64,000 nucleotides of DNA from CAZFLM01 sp964519955 (GCA_964519955.1 CAZFLM010000007.1:1-64000), one strand, 5' to 3'; positions 1-7,570 are shown, numbered from the stretch's first letter. Translations and numbers: made by a program. Notes: generated by a model not told the origin, from the sequence alone.

Positions 1-94
1 ACAGGATGCGCTCCGTGGTCGTGGTCTTCCCGGCGTCGATGTGTGCCGCGATCCCGATATTCCGAGTGTTTTGTAGACTGTACTCGCGTGCCAT
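1..94 (-). CDS. fusA: Elongation factor G, N-terminal fragment (runs off window start)
   Basis: Only the first 31 codons are inside the window, reading leftwards from an ATG at 92-94. The peptide begins MAREYSLQNTRNIGIAAHID and continues with AGKTTTTERIL, the P-loop (G1) of the translational GTPase EF-G, which drives ribosomal translocation. It is third in the canonical order rpsL-rpsG-fusA, 80 bases after rpsG, and should be cotranscribed. The rest lies outside the window. The P-loop plus context makes the call safe. Confidence 0.95.
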   Translation of the reverse strand, partial: MAREYSLQNTRNIGIAAHIDAGKTTTTERIL

Positions 95-174
95 ACTCAG
101 GCTCTTGCCGCCCGTCGGCCCAGTGGCGCGACGGGCGGCTTGGGATTGCGGCTCAGCGGTCCGCGGGTCTGCGA

Positions 175-645
175 CTACCAACGGTAGTGCGCGAACGCTT
201 TGTTCGCGTCCGCCATCTTGTGGGCATCCTCGCGCTTCTTCACGCTCGGGCCCTGGTTCGCTGCGGCGTCCATAAGCTCGCCGGCCAGCTTCTCCTGCAT
301 CGTGCGGCCGGAACGCTTGCGGGAGTTCGTGACGATCCAGCGAAGCGCAAGGGCGGTGCGGCGCTCGGGGCGCACTTCGACGGGCACCTGGTAGGTGGAG
401 CCGCCGACGCGGCGCGGGCGCACTTCGATGACGGGCATGACGTTCTTGATGGCCCGCTCGAACTGCTCGAGCCCCGGCGTGCTGTTCTTCTTCTCCATCA
501 GGTCCAGCGCACCATAGAAGATGCGCTCGGCGGTGCTCTTCTTGCCGTCCAGCATCAGACGGTTGATGAAGCGCTGCGCCAGGACGCTGTTGTAGACAGG
601 ATCTGGCAGAATGGTGCGGCGGCGCACCGGGCCTTTTCTCGGCAT
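175..645 (-). CDS. rpsG: 30S ribosomal protein S7
   Basis: A 156-residue protein, the normal bacterial S7 length, starting MPRKGPVRRRTILPDPVYNS. S7 nucleates assembly of the 16S rRNA 3' major domain (the 30S head) and lies near the decoding site. The C-terminal KKREDAHKMADANKAFAHYRW segment is typical of the family. A GGAG motif sits about 8 bases before the ATG. It lies 61 bases after rpsL and upstream of fusA in the str operon. In Escherichia coli S7 represses its own operon translationally; nothing here shows directly whether that holds. Confidence 0.98.
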   Translation of the reverse strand: MPRKGPVRRRTILPDPVYNSVLAQRFINRLMLDGKKSTAERIFYGALDLMEKKNSTPGLEQFERAIKNVMPVIEVRPRRVGGSTYQVPVEVRPERRTALALRWIVTNSRKRSGRTMQEKLAGELMDAAANQGPSVKKREDAHKMADANKAFAHYRW

Positions 646-706
646 GTCGCAATCTCCGGTGGGGTCGGGCGCCGCGTCTTGCAGCTACCCCTCTCCCCCA
701 CAAGTC

Positions 707-1078
707 CTACTTGGGGCGCTTCGTCCCGTACTTGCTGCGGCTGGTCTTCCGGTCGCGGGTGCCGGCGGCGTCCAGGGTGCCTCGCACCACGTGGTAGCGG
801 ACACCCGGCAGGTCCTTGACGCGGCCTCCGCGGATCATGACCACGGAGTGCTCCTGCAGGTTGTGGCCGATGCCCGGAATGTAGGCCGTGACTTCCATAC
901 CGTTGGTCAATCGGACGCGAGCGATCTTGCGCAGGGCGGAATTCGGCTTCTTCGGCGACACCGTGCGCACCACGAGGCAGACGCCTCGCTTGAAGGGATT
1001 CCCCTTGAGGGCGGGAGCCGCGCTCTTCTTGGTGATCCGCGCTCGGCCCTTTCGGACCAACTGGTTAATCGTAGGCAT
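707..1078 (-). CDS. rpsL: 30S ribosomal protein S12
   Basis: A 123-residue S12, starting MPTINQLVRKGR as in other bacteria. S12 is a decoding-centre protein that monitors codon-anticodon pairing and is the classical target of streptomycin-resistance mutations. The KKPNSALRK loop and the GGRVKDLPGVRYH loop both carry the usual lysines, so the protein looks like the streptomycin-sensitive form. An upstream in-frame extension exists but has no S12 homology, so the start at 1078 is chosen by family alignment. It is first in the str operon and is preceded by a leader of about 320 nt. Confidence 0.98.
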   Translation of the reverse strand: MPTINQLVRKGRARITKKSAAPALKGNPFKRGVCLVVRTVSPKKPNSALRKIARVRLTNGMEVTAYIPGIGHNLQEHSVVMIRGGRVKDLPGVRYHVVRGTLDAAGTRDRKTSRSKYGTKRPK

Positions 1079-1143
1079 GAACACCCTCCGGCGTTCGGCG
1101 ATCGCGAGGCGCTGCCCGCCGCCGCCCCTGAGCCCGATGCTTA

Positions 1144-1168
1144 GCGCCCCATCGGATGCCTGGGGCGC
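1144..1168 (-). other. Perfect stem-loop in the rpsL leader
   Basis: GCGCCCCA at 1144-1151 pairs perfectly with TGGGGCGC at 1161-1168 across a 9-nt loop, in the untranslated region ahead of rpsL. No T run follows, so it is a leader structure rather than a terminator. It could be part of a ribosomal-protein autoregulatory leader, but no known leader consensus is recognised. Confidence 0.5.
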
Positions 1169-1250
1169 GAGGCACAGCTCCATCTCGTTCTGATGGGTGA
1201 TAGGCGCCGTGGCGCCTTCGGTGCGGCGATATCGAGATCGCCACAGAATC

Positions 1251-1275
1251 AAAAGACCCCTCGCACAAAGAGGGG
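1251..1275 (-). terminator. Intrinsic terminator/attenuator in the rpsL leader
   Basis: On the minus strand CCCCTC, a 7-nt loop TTTGTGC and GAGGGG are followed directly by TCTTTT, the layout of a rho-independent terminator. It lies between the rpsL promoter (-10 at 1409-1414) and the rpsL start (1078). It would therefore terminate transcripts about 150 nt after initiation unless antitermination occurs. No other gene ends here, so an attenuator is the simplest reading. The stem is only 6 bp. Confidence 0.55.
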
Positions 1276-1408
1276 CCGGGTCGGACGCGCTTCGTTCCTT
1301 GCGGATCAAAATCGCGACGGAAGCGGGTGGTCCCCCGAGAGGCCTCCTTGTGCGAATCTGGACAACAGCAGTCGCGCTCGCTGGAAACACCGGCGCGAAA
1401 ACCTGCAT

Positions 1409-1438
1409 AGTATATACTGCGGCTGGCGAGCAAGTCAA
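1409..1438 (-). promoter_or_regulatory. Sigma-70-type promoter of the str operon
   Basis: On the minus strand TTGACT (complement of 1433-1438), an 18-nt spacer and TATACT (complement of 1409-1414) form a near-consensus housekeeping promoter pointing at rpsL. Initiation is predicted near 1402, giving a leader of about 320 nt. It is back to back with the flgM promoter, whose -35 lies 57 bases away. Confidence 0.75.
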
Positions 1439-1495
1439 CTCGGGCAGCGACTTTTTTGCGCCATTGTGGGCGTCGCGCCCTCCGGCAGGGCGTCG

Positions 1496-1524
1496 TTGAC
1501 ATCCGGTCGCCCCTGTGCTACTGT
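1496..1524 (+). promoter_or_regulatory. Sigma-70-type promoter upstream of the riboswitch and flgM
   Basis: TTGACA (1496-1501), a 17-nt spacer and TACTGT (1519-1524) make a consensus -35 with a fair -10. Transcription would start near 1531 and run through about 150 nt of leader into the c-di-GMP riboswitch and then flgM. The housekeeping-type promoter suggests flgM is not controlled only by the flagellar sigma factor. Confidence 0.7.
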
Positions 1525-1683
1525 ATGCGCAACGGGGACATGAGCCGGTCCGCAGCCTGACGGCTCGGGCTCGCTGGCGGGGAGTAGTTTACCCCAAACC
1601 GCCCCATCATGAGTGGCCCAAGATTCTTTTGGCGAAGACCTACAGATCCGCCGCGCCCTGCCGACAATGTAGTGTTAGTTGGA

Positions 1684-1800
1684 GATGCAAAGGGCAAACC
1701 CACAGAAATGTGGGGACGCAAAGCTATGGGCCTACAGAACGTGTTGCGCTGAAGTCCGCTGCAAGCAGCGCGTGCACCGACCATGGTTGCCAGGCTGCCG
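1684..1800 (+). promoter_or_regulatory. Cyclic di-GMP-I (GEMM-I) riboswitch
   Basis: The sequence follows the GEMM-I consensus closely. It has AAAGGGCAAACC at about 1690-1700, then a short hairpin capped by a GAAA tetraloop (CACA-GAAA-TGTG), then GGGACGCAAAGC and GGGCCTA, a second helix, and the closing ACCATGGTTGCCAGGCTGCC. GEMM-I RNAs bind cyclic di-GMP in the three-way junction and often control motility, attachment and envelope genes. It ends about 60 nt before the flgM start. I see no terminator with a U tract in that interval, so control of translation initiation is more likely than termination, though the expression platform is not clear. Boundaries are approximate. Confidence 0.92.
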
Positions 1801-1860
1801 TCTTTCGACTTGGCGATCTCGGGACCACCCCGGGGTCTACGACGAGAAGGAGGCAGAGAG

Positions 1861-2172
1861 ATGAAGGTATCACTGGAGGAAGTCGACCGCATCCTTAGGA
1901 GCGGCGTGATCACTCCGACGGCGCCGAAGGTAGCGAACGGAAACGGCAACGGGAACGACTCCTACAGCGCATCCCCTGCCGCCTCCATCGAGATCTCGCA
2001 GTCGGCGCAAGACATCGAGCGCGTGCGTCAGAACGTTCGCCAGATGCCGGACGTGCGCGAAGACCTGGTGGCTTCGATCAAGGACCGCATCAGCAAGGGC
2101 GAGTATCAGGTGAGCAGCACCGATATCGCGGACCTGATGATCCGCCGAGCGGTCGCCGACACGGTTCGCTAG
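1861..2172 (+). CDS. flgM: FlgM-like anti-sigma-28 factor
   Basis: A 103-residue protein beginning MKVSLEEVDRILRSG, with a Gly/Asn/Ser-rich low-complexity linker (about residues 25-40). The C-terminal half carries VREDLVASIKDRISKGEYQV followed by DIADLMIRRAVAD, the signature of FlgM. FlgM binds and inhibits the flagellar sigma factor FliA until the hook-basal body is complete and it is exported. An AGGAGG site (1848-1853) lies 7 bases before the ATG. The gene stands alone behind a c-di-GMP riboswitch; no flagellar genes lie in the window. Loss of motility at high c-di-GMP via FlgM level is an inference. Confidence 0.88.
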   Translation: MKVSLEEVDRILRSGVITPTAPKVANGNGNGNDSYSASPAASIEISQSAQDIERVRQNVRQMPDVREDLVASIKDRISKGEYQVSSTDIADLMIRRAVADTVR

Positions 2173-2205
2173 TCCTGGCCACGGCCGGGAACGACTGGGA
2201 TTTCC

Positions 2206-2231
2206 AAGGGACGCCGGGAGCGGCGTCCCTT
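2206..2231 (+). terminator. Strong hairpin after flgM
   Basis: AAGGGACGCC (2206-2215) pairs perfectly with GGCGTCCCTT (2222-2231) across a 6-nt loop, 33 bases after the flgM stop. The downstream sequence has few T residues, so it is terminator-like rather than a textbook intrinsic terminator. The rest of the 253-bp gap before parA holds an AT-rich TATATATAG stretch near 2271 that may be part of the parA promoter; no -35 is convincing. Confidence 0.6.
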
Positions 2232-2425
2232 GCTAGCGTCTGGCCCGCCCCGCCCCGCTGTACGACCCCCTATATATAGTGGTTAAGGAGTCCGTGCGCT
2301 ACTGCATCCAGCACTAGCCCGGCGCCCGCCCCGCCAACGGCCGGCGCCAGCAGGAATCGGCACGCCCGCGCGGAATGTTAAGCCGCCCCGCCGGCCCTCC
2401 CGGCATGCCGGGGCGGGAGGACCGG

Positions 2426-3238
2426 ATGACACACACCCTCGCAATCGTGAACCAGAAGGGCGGCGTCGGCAAGACTACCACCGCCGTCAGCCTGGCCGCC
2501 GGACTGGCCCTGGCCGGCAAGCGCGTGCTGCTCGTCGACCTCGACCCGCAGGCCAATGCCACGAGCGGCGTCGGCGCGGCGCACCGAGGCGACGACGATC
2601 CCGCGCGCCTGACCACCTACGACCTGCTGGCCGACGGCGCCGACGCGAAGGATGCGCTGCTGCCGACGAGCGTGCCGGGTCTCGCACTGATCCCCTCCAC
2701 CATCGATCTGGCGGGCGCCGAAATCGAGCTGATGTCGCGGCTCTCGCGCGAGACCTGCCTGAAGCGCGCCATCGAGCCGCTGCTACCCGACTACGACTTC
2801 GTTCTCATCGATACGCCGCCGTCGCTCGGCCTGCTCACCATCAACGCGCTGGTCCTCGCCGAGCGGGTTGTCGTGCCCATCCAGTGCGAGTACTACGCGC
2901 TCGAGGGCGTCAGCCAGCTCATGAAGACGGTGGAACTGGTGCGCCGGGCGCTCAACCCGGATCTGGAGATCGGCCTGGTCGTGCTGACCATGTTCGACGG
3001 GCGCGTCCGCCTGTCCCAAGAGGTGGCCAACGAGGTGCGCCAGGTGTTCGGCGACAAGGTAGCCCGCACGATGATCCCGCGCAACGTGCGCCTCTCCGAA
3101 GCGCCCAGCCACGGGCAGCCCATCATGTGCTACGATGCACGGTCGCGCGGGGCAGTCGCCTACCGCGCCATCGTGCAGGAGGTGTTGGCTCGTGCAAAGG
3201 AAGGGACTGGGGCGCGGTCTCGCCGCGCTGATCGGTGA
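2426..3238 (+). CDS. parA: ParA/Soj-type chromosome-partitioning ATPase
   Basis: 270 residues. The deviant Walker A NQKGGVGKTTT (Lys11 and Lys16) opens the protein, followed by the Walker A' LVDLDPQANATSG and the Walker B-like LIDTPPSLGLLT. This is the compact chromosomal ParA (Soj) form without an N-terminal HTH extension. ParA dimerises on ATP binding, coats DNA and moves ParB-parS complexes. The ATG at 2426 is preferred over an in-frame ATG 51 bases upstream because GGGAGG precedes it and homologues begin at this point. It overlaps the parB start by 47 bases, implying translational coupling. Confidence 0.95.
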   Translation: MTHTLAIVNQKGGVGKTTTAVSLAAGLALAGKRVLLVDLDPQANATSGVGAAHRGDDDPARLTTYDLLADGADAKDALLPTSVPGLALIPSTIDLAGAEIELMSRLSRETCLKRAIEPLLPDYDFVLIDTPPSLGLLTINALVLAERVVVPIQCEYYALEGVSQLMKTVELVRRALNPDLEIGLVVLTMFDGRVRLSQEVANEVRQVFGDKVARTMIPRNVRLSEAPSHGQPIMCYDARSRGAVAYRAIVQEVLARAKEGTGARSRRADR

Positions 3239-4070
3239 GGCAGCACTCGCCGAGGGGAACGCCGCGCCGCTCGAGGCGCCCGTGGCCGCCATCGTGCCGA
3301 ACCCGTACCAGCCGCGCACGGAGTTCGAGCCCGAGGCGATGCAGGAACTGGTCGACTCCATCAAGGCGCACGGCGTCCTCCAGCCGGTCATCGTGCGCCC
3401 CCTCGGCGAAGGGCGCTACGAGCTGGTGGCCGGTGAGCGCCGCCTGCGCGCGGCCAAGGACGCCGGCCTGGAGAACATCCCCGTCGTCATCCGCGATCTC
3501 GATCCGCAGCAGATGCTGGAGATCGCGATCATCGAGAACGTGCAGCGCGAGGACATCAACGCCGTCGAGGCCGCCGTGGCCTACCGCCGCCTCATCGACG
3601 AGTTCGGTCTGACGCAGGAGATGATCGCGCAGCGCGTCGGCAAGGCGCGACCCACGATCGCGAACACCCTGCGGCTCCTCACGCTGCCGGACCCCATCCA
3701 GGACAGCGTGCGCAAGGGCGAGATCACCGAGGCGCACGCGCGCCACCTTCTGCAGGCCAAGCCGAACGAGATCCTCGACGCCTGGGCAACGGTCCGCCGC
3801 AAGGGTCTCTCGGTCCGCGAGACGGAGCAACTGGTCCGCGAGCACCGTTTCCGCCCCCCGCGCGCGCCACGAACGGCCACCGAGCCTACACCGAGAGTAG
3901 AACACCGAGACGCCAATCTTGCCGCTGTTGAGGAGGCGCTGGAGATCGCTCTTGGAACCAAGGTGAAGGTGAGGCGTTATTCCGGTGTAGGAACAGTGGA
4001 GATCGAGTTCTACTCCGACGAGCAGTTGGAGGGTCTGGTCGAGAGGGTGATCGGGGTGAGCCAGGCGTAG
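3192..4070 (+). CDS. parB: ParB/Spo0J-type centromere-binding CTPase
   Basis: 292 residues from a GTG at 3192, chosen because the product then begins VQRKGLGRGLAALIGE, the conserved ParA-activating N terminus. Following are the IVPNPYQPR segment, the CTP-binding motifs GERRLRAAK and ENVQREDINAVEAA, the helix-turn-helix LTQEMIAQRVGKARPTI, and a C-terminal dimerisation domain. ParB loads at parS as a clamp, spreads, and recruits ParA and condensin. A parS-like site starts at the first base after its stop codon, and a second lies at 6850. Genes of this type are usually close to the replication origin, so the window may be origin-proximal. Confidence 0.95.
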   Translation: MQRKGLGRGLAALIGEAALAEGNAAPLEAPVAAIVPNPYQPRTEFEPEAMQELVDSIKAHGVLQPVIVRPLGEGRYELVAGERRLRAAKDAGLENIPVVIRDLDPQQMLEIAIIENVQREDINAVEAAVAYRRLIDEFGLTQEMIAQRVGKARPTIANTLRLLTLPDPIQDSVRKGEITEAHARHLLQAKPNEILDAWATVRRKGLSVRETEQLVREHRFRPPRAPRTATEPTPRVEHRDANLAAVEEALEIALGTKVKVRRYSGVGTVEIEFYSDEQLEGLVERVIGVSQA

Positions 4071-4086
4071 TGTTTCTCGGGAAACA
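4071..4086. promoter_or_regulatory. parS centromere site 1
   Basis: TGTTTCTCGGGAAACA matches the bacterial parS consensus TGTTTCACGTGAAACA at 14 of 16 positions, with both GTTTC and GAAAC arms intact. It begins immediately after the parB stop codon. The identical sequence, in inverted orientation, recurs at 6850-6865. Seeing the same variant twice near parAB argues that this is the form recognised by the local ParB. Confidence 0.88.
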
Positions 4087-4100
4087 TACGGGGCGCCGAG

Positions 4101-4880
4101 ATGCTGACTCGTTACCATGGTGTTGCGGGACCTGAAGCCAACTCCTGCGCGCAGTTCCGACGCGCCATCGCGGCATCCGACTGGCATTGGGGGATCGCTG
4201 TCACGTGCTGCGTGTCCGCCGCCTGCCTCGCGCTCGCCAGTCTCCTCCCGAGCATCGCTGCTGAGAGGCCCCGAGTCGCGTGGCCCGTCCTCGCGGCTGC
4301 CCTCGCCCCTCTCGCCTTGAGCGCCTACTCCTGGACCGTCGCGCTGCGCCACAAGTCCCGGGCCACGCGCCTGGCAGATTCCTTCTCATCCACCGATGCG
4401 GTGCCCGCCCTGATCGACACGATGCTGGAGGAGAACCGGTTCGTCGCCGAGGCAGCCAGACCGGCCATCGACTGCCTTCTCCCAAAGCTGACAGAGGCCG
4501 ACGCCCACCTCCTCCTGCACCGGCACCACACATGGCTCATCACAGTGCTGGTGGACCTCCTGCGGAACCACGACGACCGGGGGCTCGGCTTGGCCGCCGT
4601 AAGCGCCCTGCGCCACGTCGGCACTGGCCGCTCCGTGCCGGTCCTCCAGCGAGTGGCCGAGCGGTACCCCAACAGCGGCATCAGTCCGGCGGCACGGGAG
4701 GCCATTGCCGCCATCAACGAGCGGCTCCGCCGCCACCGAGTCTCCGGCCGGCTGCTCCGCCCTGCCTCCGGCGACGACGTGGTGCTCCTGCGCTCCGCGC
4801 GCGACCCCGGCATCGCCCCACCCCAGCAGCTCGTTCGCCCGCGCTCCGAACCTCTCCCCGGCGAGCAGGCAGACGGGTAG
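4101..4880 (+). CDS. Membrane protein with a helical-repeat (HEAT-like) cytoplasmic domain
   Basis: 259 residues, function unknown. Two hydrophobic segments (about residues 30-52 and 60-82) form a membrane hairpin. The remaining 170 residues are Ala/Leu-rich helices in pairs, such as TDAVPALIDTMLEE, VTVLVDLLRNHDDRG and AAVSALRHVGTG, the rhythm of HEAT or Armadillo repeats that usually bind proteins. It lies 30 bases after parB, between two parS sites, and is followed by two TPR-like genes. It could be an accessory of segregation or an unrelated passenger. The start is the first ATG of the frame; no strong ribosome-binding site decides it. Confidence 0.5.
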   Translation: MLTRYHGVAGPEANSCAQFRRAIAASDWHWGIAVTCCVSAACLALASLLPSIAAERPRVAWPVLAAALAPLALSAYSWTVALRHKSRATRLADSFSSTDAVPALIDTMLEENRFVAEAARPAIDCLLPKLTEADAHLLLHRHHTWLITVLVDLLRNHDDRGLGLAAVSALRHVGTGRSVPVLQRVAERYPNSGISPAAREAIAAINERLRRHRVSGRLLRPASGDDVVLLRSARDPGIAPPQQLVRPRSEPLPGEQADG

Positions 4881-4942
4881 ACGCTCCAAGGCTGCGTCAG
4901 TTCCGCCTCCATCGTGGCGGCAGAGGGCGCAGGAGGCACACG

Positions 4943-5866
4943 ATGAATACCGACGACACCGACCCCTTCATCGAGACACTGGAGCAGCACCAAGCCGCCG
5001 TCGAGGCCGGCGATGCCACGAAGGCAGACCGCCTGGCCATGGCCGCCATGGTGCAGGCGATGGAGCACGCCGACGAGCACCCCAGCGACTGGCTTCAGAT
5101 GATGGAGCAGGTACGGGAGCATGAAGCGCGCGGGGACTGGAGGGCGGCGGAGCAGGGACTGCTCGCGGTGCTCACCAAGGTCGAGGGCGAAAACGAGCCG
5201 CTGAACGTCTGGAAGGCCCACACCGACCTGGCGTCGCTCTACCGCGTGACGGGCGACGCCGGCCGCGAGCTGCAGCACGACCGTCTCGCGCTGGAGGCGG
5301 CCCGCGCAGCCGGCATGCGCCCTACCCTTGCCGCATCGCTCTGGTCGTTAGCGTACTCCGAACTCGCTGCAGGCAACCCAGATGCGGCGATCGCCCTGAC
5401 CACCGAGGGCATCGAACTCACCGAGGCCGAGCCGCTCTTCCGCCTGGAGCTGGCACGTAACCTGATCGCGCGGGCACTCTGCCGCCGATCACTGGGCGAC
5501 CTCGCGCAAGCCGAGCAGGATCTCGCCGCCGCGGAGCCCATCCTCGCGCCGATGCTTGGCGCCAAGGCGCTGTCCGGATATGCTCTCGCGTACGCGTCAC
5601 TCCTGGAGACCCGCGCCCTGATCCACACATCTCGGAATGAGCCCCACGAAGCCGCCGACCTCTTCGGCCAGGCGATCGAGATGCGCAGGTCCGCCGCAGT
5701 GAACTCCTGGGCCGATCCCCCGCGCATGTGGCGAGGGCTAGCCTCAGCACTCGTCCGCTACGCCGAGTGCCTGCGCGCCGCCGGACGTGACGACGAGGCC
5801 GGCGCCGCCCAGCAGGAGCGAGAGGCCATACTGGACCAACTCGGTCCGCACCGCCCTCCCGCCTGA
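4943..5866 (+). CDS. TPR-like repeat protein (first of a tandem pair)
   Basis: 307 residues, no enzyme motif. AGGAGG at 4931-4936 precedes the ATG. After an acidic N terminus the protein is built from antiparallel helical pairs, for example REHEARGDWRAAEQGLLAVL, NVWKAHTDLASLYRVTGDAG, SLWSLAYSELAAGNPDAAIA and RALCRRSLGDLAQAEQDLAA, with the A-x-G-x-x-x-A pattern of tetratricopeptide repeats. No signal peptide is present, so it is probably cytoplasmic. The next gene is a paralogue with the same helices in the same order. A scaffold role is likely; partners are unknown. Confidence 0.6.
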   Translation: MNTDDTDPFIETLEQHQAAVEAGDATKADRLAMAAMVQAMEHADEHPSDWLQMMEQVREHEARGDWRAAEQGLLAVLTKVEGENEPLNVWKAHTDLASLYRVTGDAGRELQHDRLALEAARAAGMRPTLAASLWSLAYSELAAGNPDAAIALTTEGIELTEAEPLFRLELARNLIARALCRRSLGDLAQAEQDLAAAEPILAPMLGAKALSGYALAYASLLETRALIHTSRNEPHEAADLFGQAIEMRRSAAVNSWADPPRMWRGLASALVRYAECLRAAGRDDEAGAAQQEREAILDQLGPHRPPA

Positions 5867-5892
5867 GCCGCCATCCCCCTGGAGGTGACGCC

Positions 5893-6843
5893 ATGCGTAA
5901 CCAGCAGCCGCCCGACGACAGGATGACCGACCAGATGCGGCGCCACGCAGGCCCGACCGCCGCGGCACTCCCGAATCGCGCCCGCGAGCCCAGCCCGTGG
6001 CTGCTAGCAATGGATCGCGCCAGGGCGCACGAGGCCCGCGGGGAATGGGCCCACGCCGAGGAAGCCCTGGTCGAGGCCCGTGACCACGCGCTCGCAGCGG
6101 GCAAGCCCGTCCTCCTATGGTATGCACACGACGGCCTCGCGTCCATCCGCCGCATGGTGGGCGACCCCGACGCCGAGCTGGCACGCCTTCGCGAAGCCCT
6201 CGCTGCTGCCCGCCGGGCCACCGACCCAACCTTCGTCTGCCTCGCCCTAGAGCGCCTTGCCGGCGCGCTTCTCGGCCGTGGCGCCGCAGACGACGCGATG
6301 CACCTCACCGTCGAAGCGCACCTGCTCCTCGACGCCCACCCAGGCCACCACGCGTTCCGGCCTGGTGCACTCATCCTGCGCGCCCGCTGCCACCTCGCCC
6401 TCCAGGACGTCGACGCCGCAGAAGCTGACCTCGCCGCTGCAGAGCGCTTCCTTGAGCCCATCAAGGACACGGCCATCGCGGCCCGCGTGCAGGGCGACGC
6501 TGCAACCTGGTGGGACACGACCTACGAGGTGCGAGCACGGCGCGGGGACAAGCAGGGGGCCGTGGAGGCGCTGGGCCACGCCGTCACGTACCGCAGGCGC
6601 GTCGCCACCGCGACGCTGGTCAGCGGACCGCACTCGTACGCGGACCTCGCAGACGCCCTCGAGCACTACGCCTCAGCGCTGCAGGCCATTGGAGAGGAGG
6701 AACCGGCGGATGCAGCCCGCCAGGAGGCCGCCGCGATCCGCGACCCCATCGCCTCGGGCTCCCTAGCCACGCGCATGCAGAGCAGCACGGCACAAGTTGG
6801 GAGCCGCAGGCCGCGCCACGCGAGACGCCACCGTCGCCGGTAG
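5893..6843 (+). CDS. TPR-like repeat protein (second of a tandem pair)
   Basis: 316 residues, 26 bases after its paralogue and with its own GGAGGTG site. It shares the same architecture, including RAHEARGEWAHAEEALVEA, LLWYAHDGLASIRRMVGDPD, RARCHLALQDVDAAEADLAA and YADLADALEHYASALQAIGE. It differs by a disordered N-terminal 35 residues and an Arg-rich basic tail (RRPRHARRHRRR) that could contact nucleic acid. The gene ends just 6 bases before a parS site. Duplication of the preceding gene is clear by eye; the function is not known. Confidence 0.6.
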   Translation: MRNQQPPDDRMTDQMRRHAGPTAAALPNRAREPSPWLLAMDRARAHEARGEWAHAEEALVEARDHALAAGKPVLLWYAHDGLASIRRMVGDPDAELARLREALAAARRATDPTFVCLALERLAGALLGRGAADDAMHLTVEAHLLLDAHPGHHAFRPGALILRARCHLALQDVDAAEADLAAAERFLEPIKDTAIAARVQGDAATWWDTTYEVRARRGDKQGAVEALGHAVTYRRRVATATLVSGPHSYADLADALEHYASALQAIGEEEPADAARQEAAAIRDPIASGSLATRMQSSTAQVGSRRPRHARRHRRR

Positions 6844-6849
6844 CCCCAC

Positions 6850-6865
6850 TGTTTCCCGAGAAACA
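6850..6865. promoter_or_regulatory. parS centromere site 2
   Basis: TGTTTCCCGAGAAACA is the exact reverse complement of the site at 4071-4086. It sits in the 22-base space between two convergent genes, where it cannot be a promoter element. The two sites bracket a 2.8-kb block with the three genes following parB. Confidence 0.88.
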
Positions 6866-7570
6866 CTACGCCCGGAGCGTCACCTCCGCGACGATCGGAC
6901 GGTGATCCGACGCCTGAGTCTCTACCACGCGCACCTCCTTCGCCAGGAGCCCCACAGAGAGCAGCACGTAGTCGATCCGGTGCGCGGGCCCATCGGACGG
7001 ATACGCCGGATCGGCGCCGCGGTCAGCCAACCCGGACCGCTCCAGCAGCAGCCGCACCTCCGCGCTCTCCGGGCCGGCGTTCAGGTCACCGCACAGCACG
7101 GCCGGCGCCCCGCAGCCGGTCACGATCTCCGCCGCGCGCTCCGCAGCCTCCAGACGGTCGTCCGCGTTCAGGCTCCAGTGCGTGTTGTGCACGGCTACCG
7201 GGCCCGACGGCGTCTGAACGACCACACGCTGAAGCGCCCGCCTCTCCAGCCGCAGCTCGATGCGCCGGCGCTCCCGCTCGTTGGGCACGTACCAGGACTC
7301 GGAAGAGAGGATGGGTAGGGGAGTGAGCAGCGCGATGCCGTACTCCCCAAGGCCGACGCGCATCGTCGGGCAGAAGAACGCCCGCATCCCGAGCAGCTTC
7401 CCCAGGCGCTTCGACTGGTCACAGAAGTAGCTGCGTGGCAGACATTTGTCTGTTTCCTGGAGGCACACGACCTCAGGGCGCAGCTCGCGCAGCACGTCCG
7501 CAATCCGCGCAACCGACCGCCGCCCGTCCATCCCCAGCCCGGACCTTACGTTGTACGTGACGATACGCAT
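6866..7570 (-). CDS. Endonuclease/exonuclease/phosphatase-family hydrolase
   Basis: 234 residues with the ordered motifs of the EEP superfamily: MRIVTYNVRSGLG at the N terminus, CLQETD (metal-binding Glu), HNTHWSLN, CGDLNAGPES, HRIDYVL and a C-terminal SDHRPIVAEV with the catalytic Asp-His. Members cleave phosphodiester bonds in DNA, RNA, inositol phosphates or lipids; the substrate cannot be told from sequence. No signal peptide is visible, so it is probably cytoplasmic. It is a single gene convergent with the TPR pair. Confidence 0.85.
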   Translation of the reverse strand: MRIVTYNVRSGLGMDGRRSVARIADVLRELRPEVVCLQETDKCLPRSYFCDQSKRLGKLLGMRAFFCPTMRVGLGEYGIALLTPLPILSSESWYVPNERERRRIELRLERRALQRVVVQTPSGPVAVHNTHWSLNADDRLEAAERAAEIVTGCGAPAVLCGDLNAGPESAEVRLLLERSGLADRGADPAYPSDGPAHRIDYVLLSVGLLAKEVRVVETQASDHRPIVAEVTLRA

